From Hyalella azteca (lineage: Eukaryota > Arthropoda > Malacostraca > Amphipoda > Hyalellidae), in NCBI RefSeq assembly GCF_000764305.2, contig NW_025941704.1, positions 33,348-97,347 of the forward strand: a stretch of DNA of 64,000 nucleotides, given 5' to 3'. Below, in pieces: positions 1 through 10,130 of this stretch. Numbering within the stretch: position 1 is the stretch's first letter; every line of letters starts with the position of its first letter. The position numbers and the translations under genes are program-made. The notes below the pieces were generated by a model that had not been told where the DNA came from, did not search any database, and saw only the letters and a program-made list of their open reading frames with translations.

Positions 1-833
1 GTTCAGATGATGATTCAAGTTTGCTCTTTTCTGGTTTTGGTAATTCTTTGGCCAGTTCTCAGCCAAAAATGTGGTCGGCTGATGCTGCTAACTCAAAGTT
101 ATTGGATCGGTCATTGCAGTCATCTTCATTGAGATCTGAAGTACATGGGCTCTGTAGAGGTTGTCATTTTGAAGCAGCAGTTGAGGCTGAATCGGTTTGC
201 AGTGTTGAAATTCATGATGCTCATGTTTGCACTGTACCAGAACAGGTGGTTATTGCAGCTGTAAATGCTTGTTACTATATTGAGCAGGAACAAGTGGTTG
301 ACAGTGCTACAGACGCTCACAATTGTATTGGTGGAGTACAGGTAGTGGCTGAAGCTAATGATGAGGCCACAGAGGGCATAACAAGATTGCAACAGTTGTA
401 TAAGCTCACAATGGATTGGGATGATGATGATAGCGAATTTAGCCTTGCATCACTGAAGTCCTTGCTTGTGGGGGATCAGTCACATGAAGACATTGATCCA
501 GAACTTGCATTGGCTGACGGGAAGTTCCAAGAAACTGAAGGAGCTGAACAGAATGTCTCGTGTGAAACCCCAGCTGCTGTCCTCGAGTCTGAGGAGTTGG
601 ATGACTCTGATGATAAAGAGCCAGATTCACATTTCACTGGATTCACACAAGACCAATTACCTTCTGCCAGAGTGTCTCCTTTGAAAAAGATGACAAAACG
701 GTCTGGTGAGCCAGATAGTACAAGTCAAGCAACTGAAAGACACACAAGATCCAAGGGCTCAGTCCAGGATCTTCCCAATGTTCAGCTTGTCACTCTTGAA
801 CAAAAGTGTAATAGACAGAGGTGTGGTTCATAG
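1..833 (+). CDS. 3' terminal coding exon of an unrecognised acidic host protein (5' end outside the window)
   Basis: The frame is open from the first bases of the window to a TAG at 831-833, about 276 codons, so this is the C-terminal part of a longer protein. A CAG at 4-6 could be a splice acceptor, but the window edge prevents a judgement. The protein is acidic and low in hydrophobic segments, with a run WDDDDSEF near residue 140, a second acidic stretch (ESEELDDSDDKEPD) and a basic Ser/Thr-rich tail with MTKRSGEPDS. It has no signal peptide or membrane segment. Codon use is smooth and there are no stops, unlike the transposon relics further right, so I take it as a live host gene. I do not recognise the family; an intrinsically disordered nuclear protein is a guess from composition only. 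Confidence 0.6.
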   Translation, partial: SDDDSSLLFSGFGNSLASSQPKMWSADAANSKLLDRSLQSSSLRSEVHGLCRGCHFEAAVEAESVCSVEIHDAHVCTVPEQVVIAAVNACYYIEQEQVVDSATDAHNCIGGVQVVAEANDEATEGITRLQQLYKLTMDWDDDDSEFSLASLKSLLVGDQSHEDIDPELALADGKFQETEGAEQNVSCETPAAVLESEELDDSDDKEPDSHFTGFTQDQLPSARVSPLKKMTKRSGEPDSTSQATERHTRSKGSVQDLPNVQLVTLEQKCNRQRCGS

Positions 834-1203
834 GCCATTTGTTGTTGCGAATTGTGGCATTTGATTTAAACAATGTTTTATTTGTCATTGCTCCTGCATT
901 TGGATTTTGCAGTATTGCCAAAGCAAATATTTTCAAGTGTGTGCATTGCAACAGTGATGTCACGGCAGTTTAAACTTTTGAAAATTACTTGTGATTAACA
1001 TATAAGTTCTAGCTTTATTACTATTTTTGACATGGTGTGGGGATGGTGAAAATTTTTTCACATGTGTTGTTGTAATTTTAATCACTAGAATAAGTTATTA
1101 ATGTTTGTAATTAATGAGTTTCTAAAATGTATGTGGTAGAAAAATATACTGTCTGCTGAGCAGAATTGGATTTTAATTGTAGATGTTAAGAAAGTGCAAT
1201 AAA
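834..1203 (+). promoter_or_regulatory. 3' UTR with poly(A) signal
   Basis: T-rich, gene-free sequence follows the stop codon. A canonical AATAAA lies at 1198-1203 and a second at 1298-1303, either of which could end the transcript of the gene at 1-833. The cleavage site cannot be placed from sequence alone. Confidence 0.45.
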
Positions 1204-1883
1204 TTATCCTTGTTAGAGTATGGGATCTCAGCAGGGTGACAAAGTAATTTTTGATGTTCAGATAGTTGTTTTAACTGTAAAATTTTGTAATGCGCTTAAT
1301 AAAATGTCCTTAGTAAGCATCATCGGCACAAGGGATGTGCTGGTGGGGGGGCATGTTGGCGGGGGTGGTTTAGGCTACTTTGCAGCACACCCTCTTGTTC
1401 CTCTTATATGTTAATTCAACTAAAATAATTCTCATTCTTTTCAGGTCAGGTTTAGATCAGTAATTGATTACCTAAATTTATGCCAAAAACTATTCTAAAG
1501 TGTGGTGCAGTATAAATTGCTGTCCCACGCTCCCTAGTTCCTAACCTCTTGAGTGATTTGCTCCAAAGCACCCTATAAACCTCCTAACTGGCTTGCATTG
1601 GAAGCAGTTATTGGTGTGCATCTTACTCATTGGTCCAAGTGCATTTTCTTGGTGTCATCTTTAGTTCAGCTTCAGTTAATCATTTTTACACATTTTCTTT
1701 CATCCTGTCATTTTCCTGTCACTCTTACTGCATGAGATCCAAATAGTTATTAGAAACAGTATTTGCGTTTTACTTTACTTTTCCAAATTTAGTCATCATA
1801 TTAGTTTAGTTCATTCTTTGTTACCAATCAGTCAGATAAAGTAGGCGATGAGTTCGTCTCACCCGCATTGAGACACCGGTAAC
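1204..1883. other. Intergenic, no recognisable feature
   Basis: AT-rich sequence with short chance ORFs of 60-64 codons and no splice or domain signal that I can support. Confidence 0.4.
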
Positions 1884-2062
1884 AGTGTGAACATGGTAGC
1901 CATTCTGTGTATTGAGTGTTGCAGATATATAGTGTGAACATGGTAGTCATGCTGTGTATTTAGGGTTGCAGGTGTATAGTGTGAACATGGTAGTCATGCT
2001 GATGCTGTGTATTGAGTGTTAAAGGTGTATAGTGTGAACATGGCAGTCATGCAGTGTGTCAC
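1884..2062. repeat. 47-bp minisatellite, about four units
   Basis: The core AGTGTGAACATGG recurs at 1884, 1931, 1978 and 2031, each followed by a TAGTCATGCTGTGTATT-like block. Spacing is 47, 47 and 53 bp; the longer unit carries a 6-bp internal duplication (GATGCT). The next 520 bases to 2580 are AT-rich and show nothing else. Confidence 0.8.
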
Positions 2063-2589
2063 GGATAGAGCAAAACTCAGAGATGTTGGTAAAAATAAGG
2101 AAAATACCCAACATTTTGAAATTATAATGTTTGAAAATGTTATGAACAAAAACAGTCATATCAATGATTCATTGTTTAGTATTGCTGCTAATTGATATGT
2201 TATTATTTTTTAGACATTTTTAGAAAATTTTTGTGTCTGTAACCTAATAAAAACTCCAAGCCATTCCAACTTTTGAAGAAGCCAAATTGTTGGTGCTCAT
2301 TCAAAGGCTTGTCACATATCAGTAATTAGAAATAGGTATGAATCAATACCTTGGAGAATAGTTGCTGTAATTGCCACTAAAGGTTGACCTACACTACTAT
2401 AATAAAATATATTTTGCTGATTTTCAAGAGTTTTCACTGATTATTACCAATCATAATCAAAATTATAATATCCTCAAATATGCTGAATTACAACATAAAC
2501 ACTAAATATCAGCCTGTGTACTGCATCCAACACTCTAAGCTCATCATGCCTGCATGGTACCAGGTAATAATTGGCTTGATAAAAAGTCC

Positions 2590-2805
2590 TTAATAGCAAG
2601 TATATACTGAGCAGACTGATCATGAAGTCTTGGCTCACTGCTCAAGTGCAAGTACCCTGCAACAGGGTACTTGCAGTGCATGTACCAAGCAGACTGATTA
2701 CAAGGCCATGACTCATCACTTCAGTTATGCAGCACCAGTACTGCGTGTAATGGCCATGGCTCAACAATTCAGTTCTACAGTATAAGTACAGCTTCCATGA
2801 AATAT
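2590..2805. repeat. Decayed tandem repeat containing a perfect hairpin
   Basis: Two to three diverged units share AGCAGACTGAT and GGCCATGGCTCA-type blocks. Inside, 2648-2659 and 2663-2674 are perfect 12-bp complementary arms (GCAAGTACCCTG / CAGGGTACTTGC) around a 3-nt loop. The repeat has lost most of its unit identity. From about 2805 to 3600 I see only AT-rich sequence with a (TA)n run near 3306-3320. Confidence 0.55.
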
Positions 2806-3426
2806 ATTCCATTAAGCAGATGACCACACAAGTTTTCATACATGATTCTGGTGAGAATGGTAGTCAGATTAAGATAACCTATAAAATACCTAACAAAATT
2901 TTGATGTGGATCCAACCCTGCAACAGGTGCTGCCTAGTATTTGAAAGGCACATAAATCAAATGTTATATGTCCATACTGTGCAAGCTCCTGACAACCAAT
3001 GTTATACACTTGTGCCTCTTAATAATCAGAAAATAGATTCAGATCAGAAGCTGATTTCGATCTGGTAACAAAGCAGACCCAGAATAGTTCCAAGCATTGC
3101 GTAACATCTCTGCAGTAGAAGCCTAGGTATTTCTTGATTTTTGTAGGGATGCTAAGTTCCATAGGTTGACTTCAAGCATATAAACTTTTATACATACATG
3201 GAGATTTTTGATGTTGGCATAAATGTAGGATTTTTTATTTGACTTAGATTTTACAAGAAAAACTCTAGTGTTTCAACATAACTAGGATCCTCCAAGGAAG
3301 AAAAAATATATATATATATACTTTATAAAATCTTAATCACAAAAAAGTATTTCCAAGTAATAATGTGACTTGAGAAAAAGATAAAGAGGCCAGCAATCTC
3401 TGAAAAACCACTGGCAAAATTTCTCA

Positions 3427-3432
3427 TTTATT
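3427..3432 (-). promoter_or_regulatory. Candidate poly(A) signal of the minus-strand gene
   Basis: TTTATT on the plus strand reads AATAAA on the minus strand, about 175 nt beyond the stop codon of the gene at 3608-7383. This is a plausible distance for a short 3' UTR, but the hexamer is common in AT-rich DNA. Confidence 0.3.
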
Positions 3433-3607
3433 CATGACCATCAGCATAAGAAAATAGATTATTAACAAAAAAATAATTCTCTGAAGTTCTATTTCTAACA
3501 CATTTCTACAATTTTAAACAGTTGCATTTAACAGTTATTCAAAATAACATGGAATAATCTATTTCCCATATATCATGTTGACAAAGTATCACTTCAATTT
3601 AGACTGA

Positions 3608-6600
3608 TCAAATCATTCTAACCCCCAAACCACCAACCTGCTCGCCAGGCATAGCGGTGACATCCTGTGAGGAACGTTGGTGGGCGTCCCAAGCCTCAAC
3701 TTGAGCTTCCTCCTTGCATGGCACACAAGATGAAGGAGAAGGAGTTTGCTGTCATGAACAATGACTTCATCAACAAATTGAAACATAAACCCAATAATAT
3801 TAGAATTCATTATCATATCATAAATTCAAGTAAGATAATTGCAAGGATAATAATAAACATACGATTGTACTCTACTGAATGCAGATATATAGTTTTGCCT
3901 GAATATTTTACACTGCAGGAGTGCAGCTTTTAAAGCTATGGAACTTCTTCAACTGCAATTGAATTAAATCAGAGGGGGGGAGAAATTAATAGTCCAAGTT
4001 TACCTGATTTTCATCAATTTTAACAGGTTCATCCTTCACATCTTCATCTACAGGCTCAAGCTTGATGTTAGCTGCAACCATATCTGGTAGCATAGATGAG
4101 CCACTGGCATTTGTGGCTGTAAATAATTTGAATTATATTACCTGATAAATGAATGTGAACGATATATATATAACATAATAAAATGTTAAAGATATATATG
4201 ATAAAGATATCTGTATATCCTCTATAAAAATATATATCCAATATATGGAGCCTATAAATAATTACAGTAACTATGCTTAATTCAGAGTGACATTCACACT
4301 AATGTAACTGACAGCTGAATCATCATATTATTTCAGTATTTGAAACATTATTGTGAGTAACTGATGCATCTGTAAATGTACAGCTTACCATTAGACTCAA
4401 CTTGGCAAACAGCAACAGGTACTTGAGGAAGGTTCAGTCCAGACCACCAGCCCCTCTTGACTGCATCATCAGGCAGTTTGTGCATCACAACACGGCACTT
4501 TTTCATATCATGCATTAGAATATCCATTAGATTTTGTGTGCTTCATGAACAAACTTTCAATAAAAAATATTAGATCTGTAATCAAAGCAAGTAGTAGCTG
4601 CACACAATCAAATACATGAACCTTAGTAGTACAAACTACTATTGAGTATCAAAGAAAAATACATTTCTGTTTGTGGTACTCCAACTAATTATTAAATTTT
4701 TATATAATAAATTCAAATTTTAAAAAGTTATATGATGGCCCTAATTTGCTGGAATTTCTATCATATTACCAGATTGCAGATCAATTGTTTCTATTTTAAT
4801 GCAACCAGGATATTCTGTAGGTACTCCCAAATAAAGTGCCCACAGTAAAAATTTTCTCATGTGGAGATTAGTTTGATAAGAACATAAGAACTGAAAATAT
4901 ATTGAGCAACATAAAAAGCAATCTAAGTTTGCTTATTATAGTGATTATAGAGTGGAGACATTTGTAAATGGTATTACAAGATTCAAGTAAATTTTAGAAT
5001 TAATTTCACACAGAATAGACTTCCTTCGGCAACAAAATAATATAGGATTTGTATTAAATTGAAGAAAAATTAAAATGAAACTGAAAGCAGGTGTTCACAT
5101 GACCTATTAACCATGAGAGTAGGTAACAATATTGCTAATCTCAAGTCTGTTTTAATCAAATATTCTCATATACCCTAATCATATTTTGTTATAGTTGAGG
5201 TGTCACATCACAGAAAACATTTTTTACTAATCATGCATCGTAATTGATAGTTTTTCATTATATTGCCCAACTATACATATTTGAAAATTCTGTTTGTTGT
5301 ATCCATATTGATAGACTCTTGAACCTAATTATCTTTGTGTAACTAAATTTTTGTTACAGTGCGGAGGTGCAGTTATGTCAGACTGTATTATAACTGAAAT
5401 GTTTCTTTGACTTTAAACTGAGAAAATTGGCTCTTAACCCTTTACCGCCCGATTTTCTGGGTAAAAAATCGCAAATTTCACTTTTCTGGTTTTTAGTCTC
5501 ACCTTAAACCAATGGTACCAAAGTCATCTCTGTACGTTGATTTATGCCTTGACGACAGTTCACGAAAGGGTTAGGGGTGGGGGAGTTCTTTCACATTCAA
5601 GATAGGCAAAAATTACCGGCTGGGCACATAAATAGACTACCCAAAGATGCTGATCTTTAGTTACCCAGGTGCTGTCACGTGGGATGGTCCTCATGCAGTC
5701 GTTCCAACCATCCTTGATTGAATTTAAGCTCCAGTAACGTCTAGTCTTGTATCCATGCCACCTTGAATGCCTATTTTGAGGTGCTTGGGACTTTGCCACA
5801 CCCTACTGAACATTCACACTTATTGTCACTGCAAACCTATATCTTCCTAGAGTTTTTAAGCTACAGCAATGAGAGATATACCGTTCGATTTGCAAATATA
5901 AGATCTTGAGATTGGTTGTAGATTTTTTTCAATTTCGTTATAGTTTTGAAAATATTTTGGCAAAGGAAGGGGGGAGGAAATCGAAAGGGTGGGGGGGAAT
6001 TCGAAAGGGTGGGGGGGAAATCAAAATCTTTTTGAAAAATGCCCACCCCACCCACAAAAATTAGAATTTCAACAAACAGCAAGGACCAATCGATAGATAT
6101 GGTCCTTACGCATCAAATGATATGTGACTTGATGTTGTAGCTTGAAAATCCTAGGAGAAGATAGATTTCCACAGGCCCCCTTTTGGCTGTTTTCTAAGAA
6201 TTTCACGTTTTCTTTCGTTTTTTTTTTAATTCACACATACAAAAGAGTCTTAGATTTATCTTTTACATATGTGTACCAAGTTTCGAAGTGATCCATCTGT
6301 AAAATAACCAAATAAAATTTCCACAAGAAATTGGAAATTGCCATTTTAAATTGGAAATTTTATTTTGGTTATTTACAGACAGATAACTTTGAAACTTGGT
6401 ACACATATGTAAAAAATAAATCTAAGACTTTTTTTGTTCATGTGAATTTTTCGAAAAAAATGAAAGAAAACGTGAAATAATTAGAAAACCGGTGTTTTTT
6501 TGAAGGCAACTTGAAAGTACAATTTGGTGGTAAAGGTTTAAGTGAGGAAGAATGTTATTGTTGCAACTTCATTTCCAAGGTAATATTACAGATGTAGCAT

Positions 6601-7383
6601 AATATGTGAGCATGGCTTAACAAACAAACTTGCGGTTTGACAAATAAGTTTGTAGCTACAAATAGCTTTCCACAAGTTAGAAAAGACATTTGCTGCTCAA
6701 AAATATTGACTCAAGATCCAGAAAATTCAGTCAAGGCTGAAAGAGTAGATATTTAATGCACAAGTACCTATCCACTCACAGGGATGGTCAACAAAGTCTC
6801 TAATCTGCACTTCCACTATGCAAAATAGAGCCATTGCGGCAAACAAGAATTTTTTAGAATCCATTTCATTTTTAATTTTCTTATCAAGCTCAAATTTGTT
6901 TGATATCTATTCAATAATGCTGATATCCATGATGCTTTGTTTGCCTACTTACTCACAGGGCTGCATACAGAAATTTTCTGCTTTGTCAATGCCACTTTAC
7001 AGCTATTATCATTTATACCTAAAAGGCTACAATGGCCTGAGCCTCTATTGAATGACAGATGATTGTTTCAACTGGCATATTAATTCTTCAGAGCACAAGG
7101 ATGAATGAAAAGAAGTCTGTTCTGTGTCTGTATGCATGGTTTGCCTCTTGATCAGCTATCTCATTGCCTGGAAATTTCAATTGCAAGTTACTATTCTGAC
7201 TAGAGATGTAAGAAAACAAAAATTGTTTCCATTTGCTGGAGATGGAGTACAAGCCTTTGGAAATTTTAACTTAATTCAATATACTTCAAAATTATTTAAA
7301 GTTAGAAGATAACTCAAAATAAAAAAGACAAGAATCAGTGACAGGCCACACCTGGCTCTTTCTTCAGCACCGTGCACCGACAT
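3608..7383 (-). CDS. Multi-exon host gene with micro-exons and three SUMO-consensus motifs; family not recognised
   Basis: Read on the minus strand, splice sites and phase give seven coding blocks: 7352-7383 (ATG TCG GTG...), 6957-6994, 6780-6815 (or to 6768), 4770-4823, 4389-4540, 4004-4116 and 3608-3748 (stop TGA at 3608-3610). Junction phases agree at every step except between 4770-4823 and 4389-4540, where a small exon or another splice site is missing. Strong donors include GTGAGTAAGT at 6956-6947. Visible peptides are EVQIRDFVDHP, EYPGCIKIETIDLQSG, KCRVVMHKLPDD, RGWWSGLNLPQVPV and NIKLEPVDEDVKDEP. The blocks IKIE, IKLE and VKDE fit the SUMO acceptor consensus, which suggests a nuclear regulator; that role is inference. 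The first exon may be internal, since CTCAG lies directly before it. None of the individual exons is long enough to stand out as an ORF. Confidence 0.6.
5438..6537. mobile_element. piggyBac-like non-autonomous DNA transposon (MITE)
   Basis: TTAA flanks both ends (5434-5437 and 6538-6541), the target site used by piggyBac transposases. Just inside, CCCTTTACCGCC at the left pairs with GGTGGTAAAGGT at the right (10 of 12). There is no transposase. The right third is a near-perfect foldback: arms about 6190-6323 and 6353-6489, roughly 135 bp each, around a 29-nt spacer. The left part has two G-rich tracts at 5965-6019 (GGGTGGGGGGG twice) with G-quadruplex potential. The element lies in the intron between the 6780-6815 and 4770-4823 exons of the minus-strand gene. 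Confidence 0.7.
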
Positions 7384-7787
7384 AACTGAGATATGATAAA
7401 CACCATATGATCTTTGAACACTTCACACACCGTGTAATGCAGACTAGTGTGGAATTATAGAAATAGCAGTTCCCTTATAAAAAAACTTTTTACCCGAGGT
7501 GGAAAGATTTCCTTAGATACAGTGCTCTGCCAGGTAACTGAACCTACTCTAATGGCCAGAGAGGATCAAAAGTGGACAAACTATTTCAATTGTGTAGGTA
7601 CTGTGTAGTACCTCAGATTTGTTATAGAATTGTTTAGTTGTCTGTTGTTTGATTGATATTTTTTTCTTTTATTTAGCAGGTTTTTCAAAATTTCCTAGGC
7701 CCTTTATAATGACTAAGTTTAAGTTGGTATTAAGTGAGGTTAGTTTAATAATCAAGTTAACCAGTACCCATACCATATTTGGGAACA

Positions 7788-7850
7788 ACCAATCACAGCT
7801 GGAAAGAGGATGACTTCACAATCTCACCAACCAATCACAGCTGGAAACTG
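7788..7850. promoter_or_regulatory. Duplicated CCAAT/E-box block, possible promoter element
   Basis: CCAATCACAGCTGG occurs twice, near 7790 and 7831, about 41 bp apart, each joining a CCAAT box to a CAGCTG E-box. It lies roughly 400 bp upstream of the first recognised exon of the minus-strand gene, so it may belong to that promoter. No TATA or initiator was placed with confidence. Confidence 0.3.
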
Positions 7851-7983
7851 GAAAGGGATATCATCTACAATATGTATACAATAGACTAAATAGACTGAAG
7901 GCAGAGAGTTCCTGCTCTTTCTAAGCTTTCAGGTCCTGTTTTCCAATAAGCTATGTGTACTGGTTAATTTAATACCCCTCTAG

Positions 7984-8039
7984 AATTCCACATCCACACT
8001 GGAGCCTCACAGCAGTCTGCAGATGCAACTGTCAACTGG
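7984..8039 (+). CDS. Candidate small internal exon, plus strand
   Basis: A pyrimidine-rich acceptor (ACCCCTCTAG) precedes 56 nt that are open in all three frames and end at a good donor (GG|GTAATAAG). One frame reads HIHTGASQQSADATVNW. No partner exon was found nearby, so this could be chance; it is recorded because the splice sites are better than background. Confidence 0.2.
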
Positions 8040-8407
8040 GTAATAAGACGATTTTGAGCATTTTTCATTAATAACTTCTTACCATAAAACGTTTCAGAAG
8101 CAAGTTTAGAGTAAAGATCTTTGCGAGCTATCTCATGACATGTCTGAAAAATTTTTATATGCTATTTGTATGGTGCTAGATGCAAAAAAATTCAAATTAC
8201 CCCTGGAAACGTGGTAGTTTGGGACACTTGAAATAAAAATTAATTTCAAACAGTTTCAAGCACGTAAAGTGTACTCGTCTATTACTAACAGTACTCCAAA
8301 GTTTTCCTCTTCCCTTGTGGATGTAGAATGTTCTGTCTGTTCTTCGATGGATTATCGGAGTGCAGCGCCTTGGACGATTCACTCCGGAAGCAGCTGTTTG
8401 TTAACGA

Positions 8408-8659
8408 TTAAGGGTCAAAGCGGTGGGTTGAACTGATGAAGTTTTCAACGGCTCTGCAGGTCTGAGGCCAGGTAGGGCTGCTGGTGATATCTCCTCCCAG
8501 AAGGGTTTCAAGACTGAGTACAAGTATCCCCTGGGAGTTTATCTGACGTCGCAGTTGGGAGCGGGCTTCAGCGTACTCTGTGCAGACTATGAGATAGTGA
8601 TGTGCTGTTTCTGGCACTTGGCACGAAGGGCAGAATTTAGTCCCTGTGGCTTTCAGCAA
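8408..8659 (-). pseudogene. C-terminal fragment of a non-LTR retrotransposon (LINE) polyprotein
   Basis: About 84 codons ending in TAA. The segment CPSCQVPETAHHYLIVC is the Cys2-His-Cys zinc motif (CX2CX7HX4C) that follows the reverse transcriptase in I/Jockey-group LINEs, and the following YAEARSQLRRQI also fits the family. The frame starts without ATG and is closed upstream, so the copy is 5'-truncated, as LINEs usually are. The sequence at 8197-8382 on the same strand may be its 3' region; I could not assign it. Confidence 0.6.
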
Positions 8660-8939
8660 GTAATCATGATTTTAGAAATAACTGCCATCTATTGTTGGAA
8701 ATCCATAATAATTTTTTTACATTCGTTCAAAGATATTGACATCCGAGGATTGCATGAGTTCTTCAATATACATTGTTATTTTTTGAATGAGAATAGTTCA
8801 TCTGTGTCATCATAACTATGGCTAAAATTGCCAAATTCATAATTCAAGCAAGTTTCGTATAACGGAGCTTCTGACCAACGCTGGCGCACCAGGCAAGAGC
8901 CATGACAGTACTACTCAGTCTCTAGCATAGTCTACTGAG

Positions 8940-9600
8940 CCAGCTAAGCTGTTCGTGCCACGGAATTCAGCCACTCGGCTGCAGCGTTCGACCCTGGGCA
9001 GATTCGATACACGGGACAGATACGGACGACTCAGTGGCGCACGTCAAAATCACTGCAAGGCTCCGGTGCGCTCCGTCCGGGAGCGCAGCCGTGCACCACC
9101 AATTTTGTGCACCAATAAGCCCTGAATCGAACGCCTTGAATCTCTCCGGACATCCGCCAATCAGCCGTGAACCACTCGGCTTTGTCTTCCTCCGGCCTCG
9201 CATAGAACCTACCGTGCACCACCAGCTAGGCCGCGGATCGAATCTGACTTCCGGGCATCGTTAAATTACGTAATTTCGCGTCCACTGCATCTGAGGTTAG
9301 GTTTCAGATAGCACAGTTCTGTTTCAAAATTTATCGTCCTTCGATTAGTGGCCGTTCGACCGAGGGCTGGTTCAACCCACGGCCTAGATACGGACGGCTT
9401 GGAGTGTTGAAGGCTACGTTCTGGAAGGCAGGAATCATGATGGTCCATTATATGGGTCGCCTGCCGAAGACCACCACTGCCCTGGATGTAATGGACTATC
9501 ATGACTCCTGCCCTCCGGAACGTAGCCTTCAACACCGCTGGAAAATCAAACTGTGTTTCAGATTTGACTACAGCACCGTGAACTTTGGTTGTTGAGCGTA
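8940..9600. repeat. Dispersed repeat 'family A', copy 1, with a 48-bp inverted repeat
   Basis: Blocks such as GCAGCCGTGCACCACCAAT, GTTCGACC..GGGCTG.TTC and GATACGGACGGCT recur at 10.1-11.0 kb, 27.47 kb and 32.6-33.07 kb. Within this copy, 9403-9450 and 9487-9534 are inverted (GTGTTGAAGGCTACGTTC.. / ..GAACGTAGCCTTCAACAC) around a 36-nt loop. Chance ORFs on both strands come from the GC-rich composition. No protein domain is visible; it may be a composite MITE or SINE family. Confidence 0.6.
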
Positions 9601-9971
9601 AGCACCACACGTCTTGCCACCATGAACGAACAAACGAAACTCTTGTGGATGTAGAATAAACGATATTTTCCATTAATCCGTGATTTTTTTTTAGAAAGGC
9701 CTCCCACACTCACCATTCCAACAAAAAAAAAAGGAATTGATTTTATTAATTAAATTAATTAAATCCGTAATTAAAAAAAATCCGTGATTTGTACTCGTTT
9801 TTCCTTTATTGATATGTTATTACCATATACATTCATCACGTTATTATTGATGTGATAGCACCGTATCCATGGACATGCCATTGTGGTGCATTGACAATGA
9901 CCTTGTGACGCTTGTCCACTGCAAGCTTCATAGCAGCAGCCATTTAGCATTTATTCTGTATCTGTAAGCCT
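9601..9971. other. AT-rich spacer, nothing recognised
   Basis: Contains short A and T tracts (for example 9718-9733) and no supportable gene. Confidence 0.4.
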
Positions 9972-10130
9972 CAGAGGTGGGCACTGGGCAGTAGCGCGCT
10001 ACATGTAGCGGCCGCTACATTTTCAGTAGCGGTAGAGCCGCTACATTATAAGCAATGTAGTGGTAGCAGAAGCGCCCGCTACATATTTAAGTAGCGATGC
10101 GAGATTTTGCCGCTACCGCTACAATTATAG
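9972..10130 (+). mobile_element. hAT-like transposon left terminus with GTAGCGG/CCGCTAC subterminal repeats
   Basis: CAGAGGTGGGCA at 9972 matches the usual start of hAT superfamily inverted ends (CAGNGGTG). It is followed by repeated short palindromes of GTAGCGGTAGCGCCGCTAC type. The matching right terminus of the same family (GTAGCGCTGCCCAGCTCTG) ends at 41561, so these are separate, truncated copies. No transposase is present. Confidence 0.5.

Noticed and set aside
3667..3933. Plus-strand 88-codon ORF
   Set aside because: It lies opposite the last exon and intron of the minus-strand gene, where splice phase supports the minus reading.
9266..9709. 147-codon minus-strand ORF
   Set aside because: It runs through an inverted repeat and family A blocks, has no domain and no ATG-supported start; a composition artefact.
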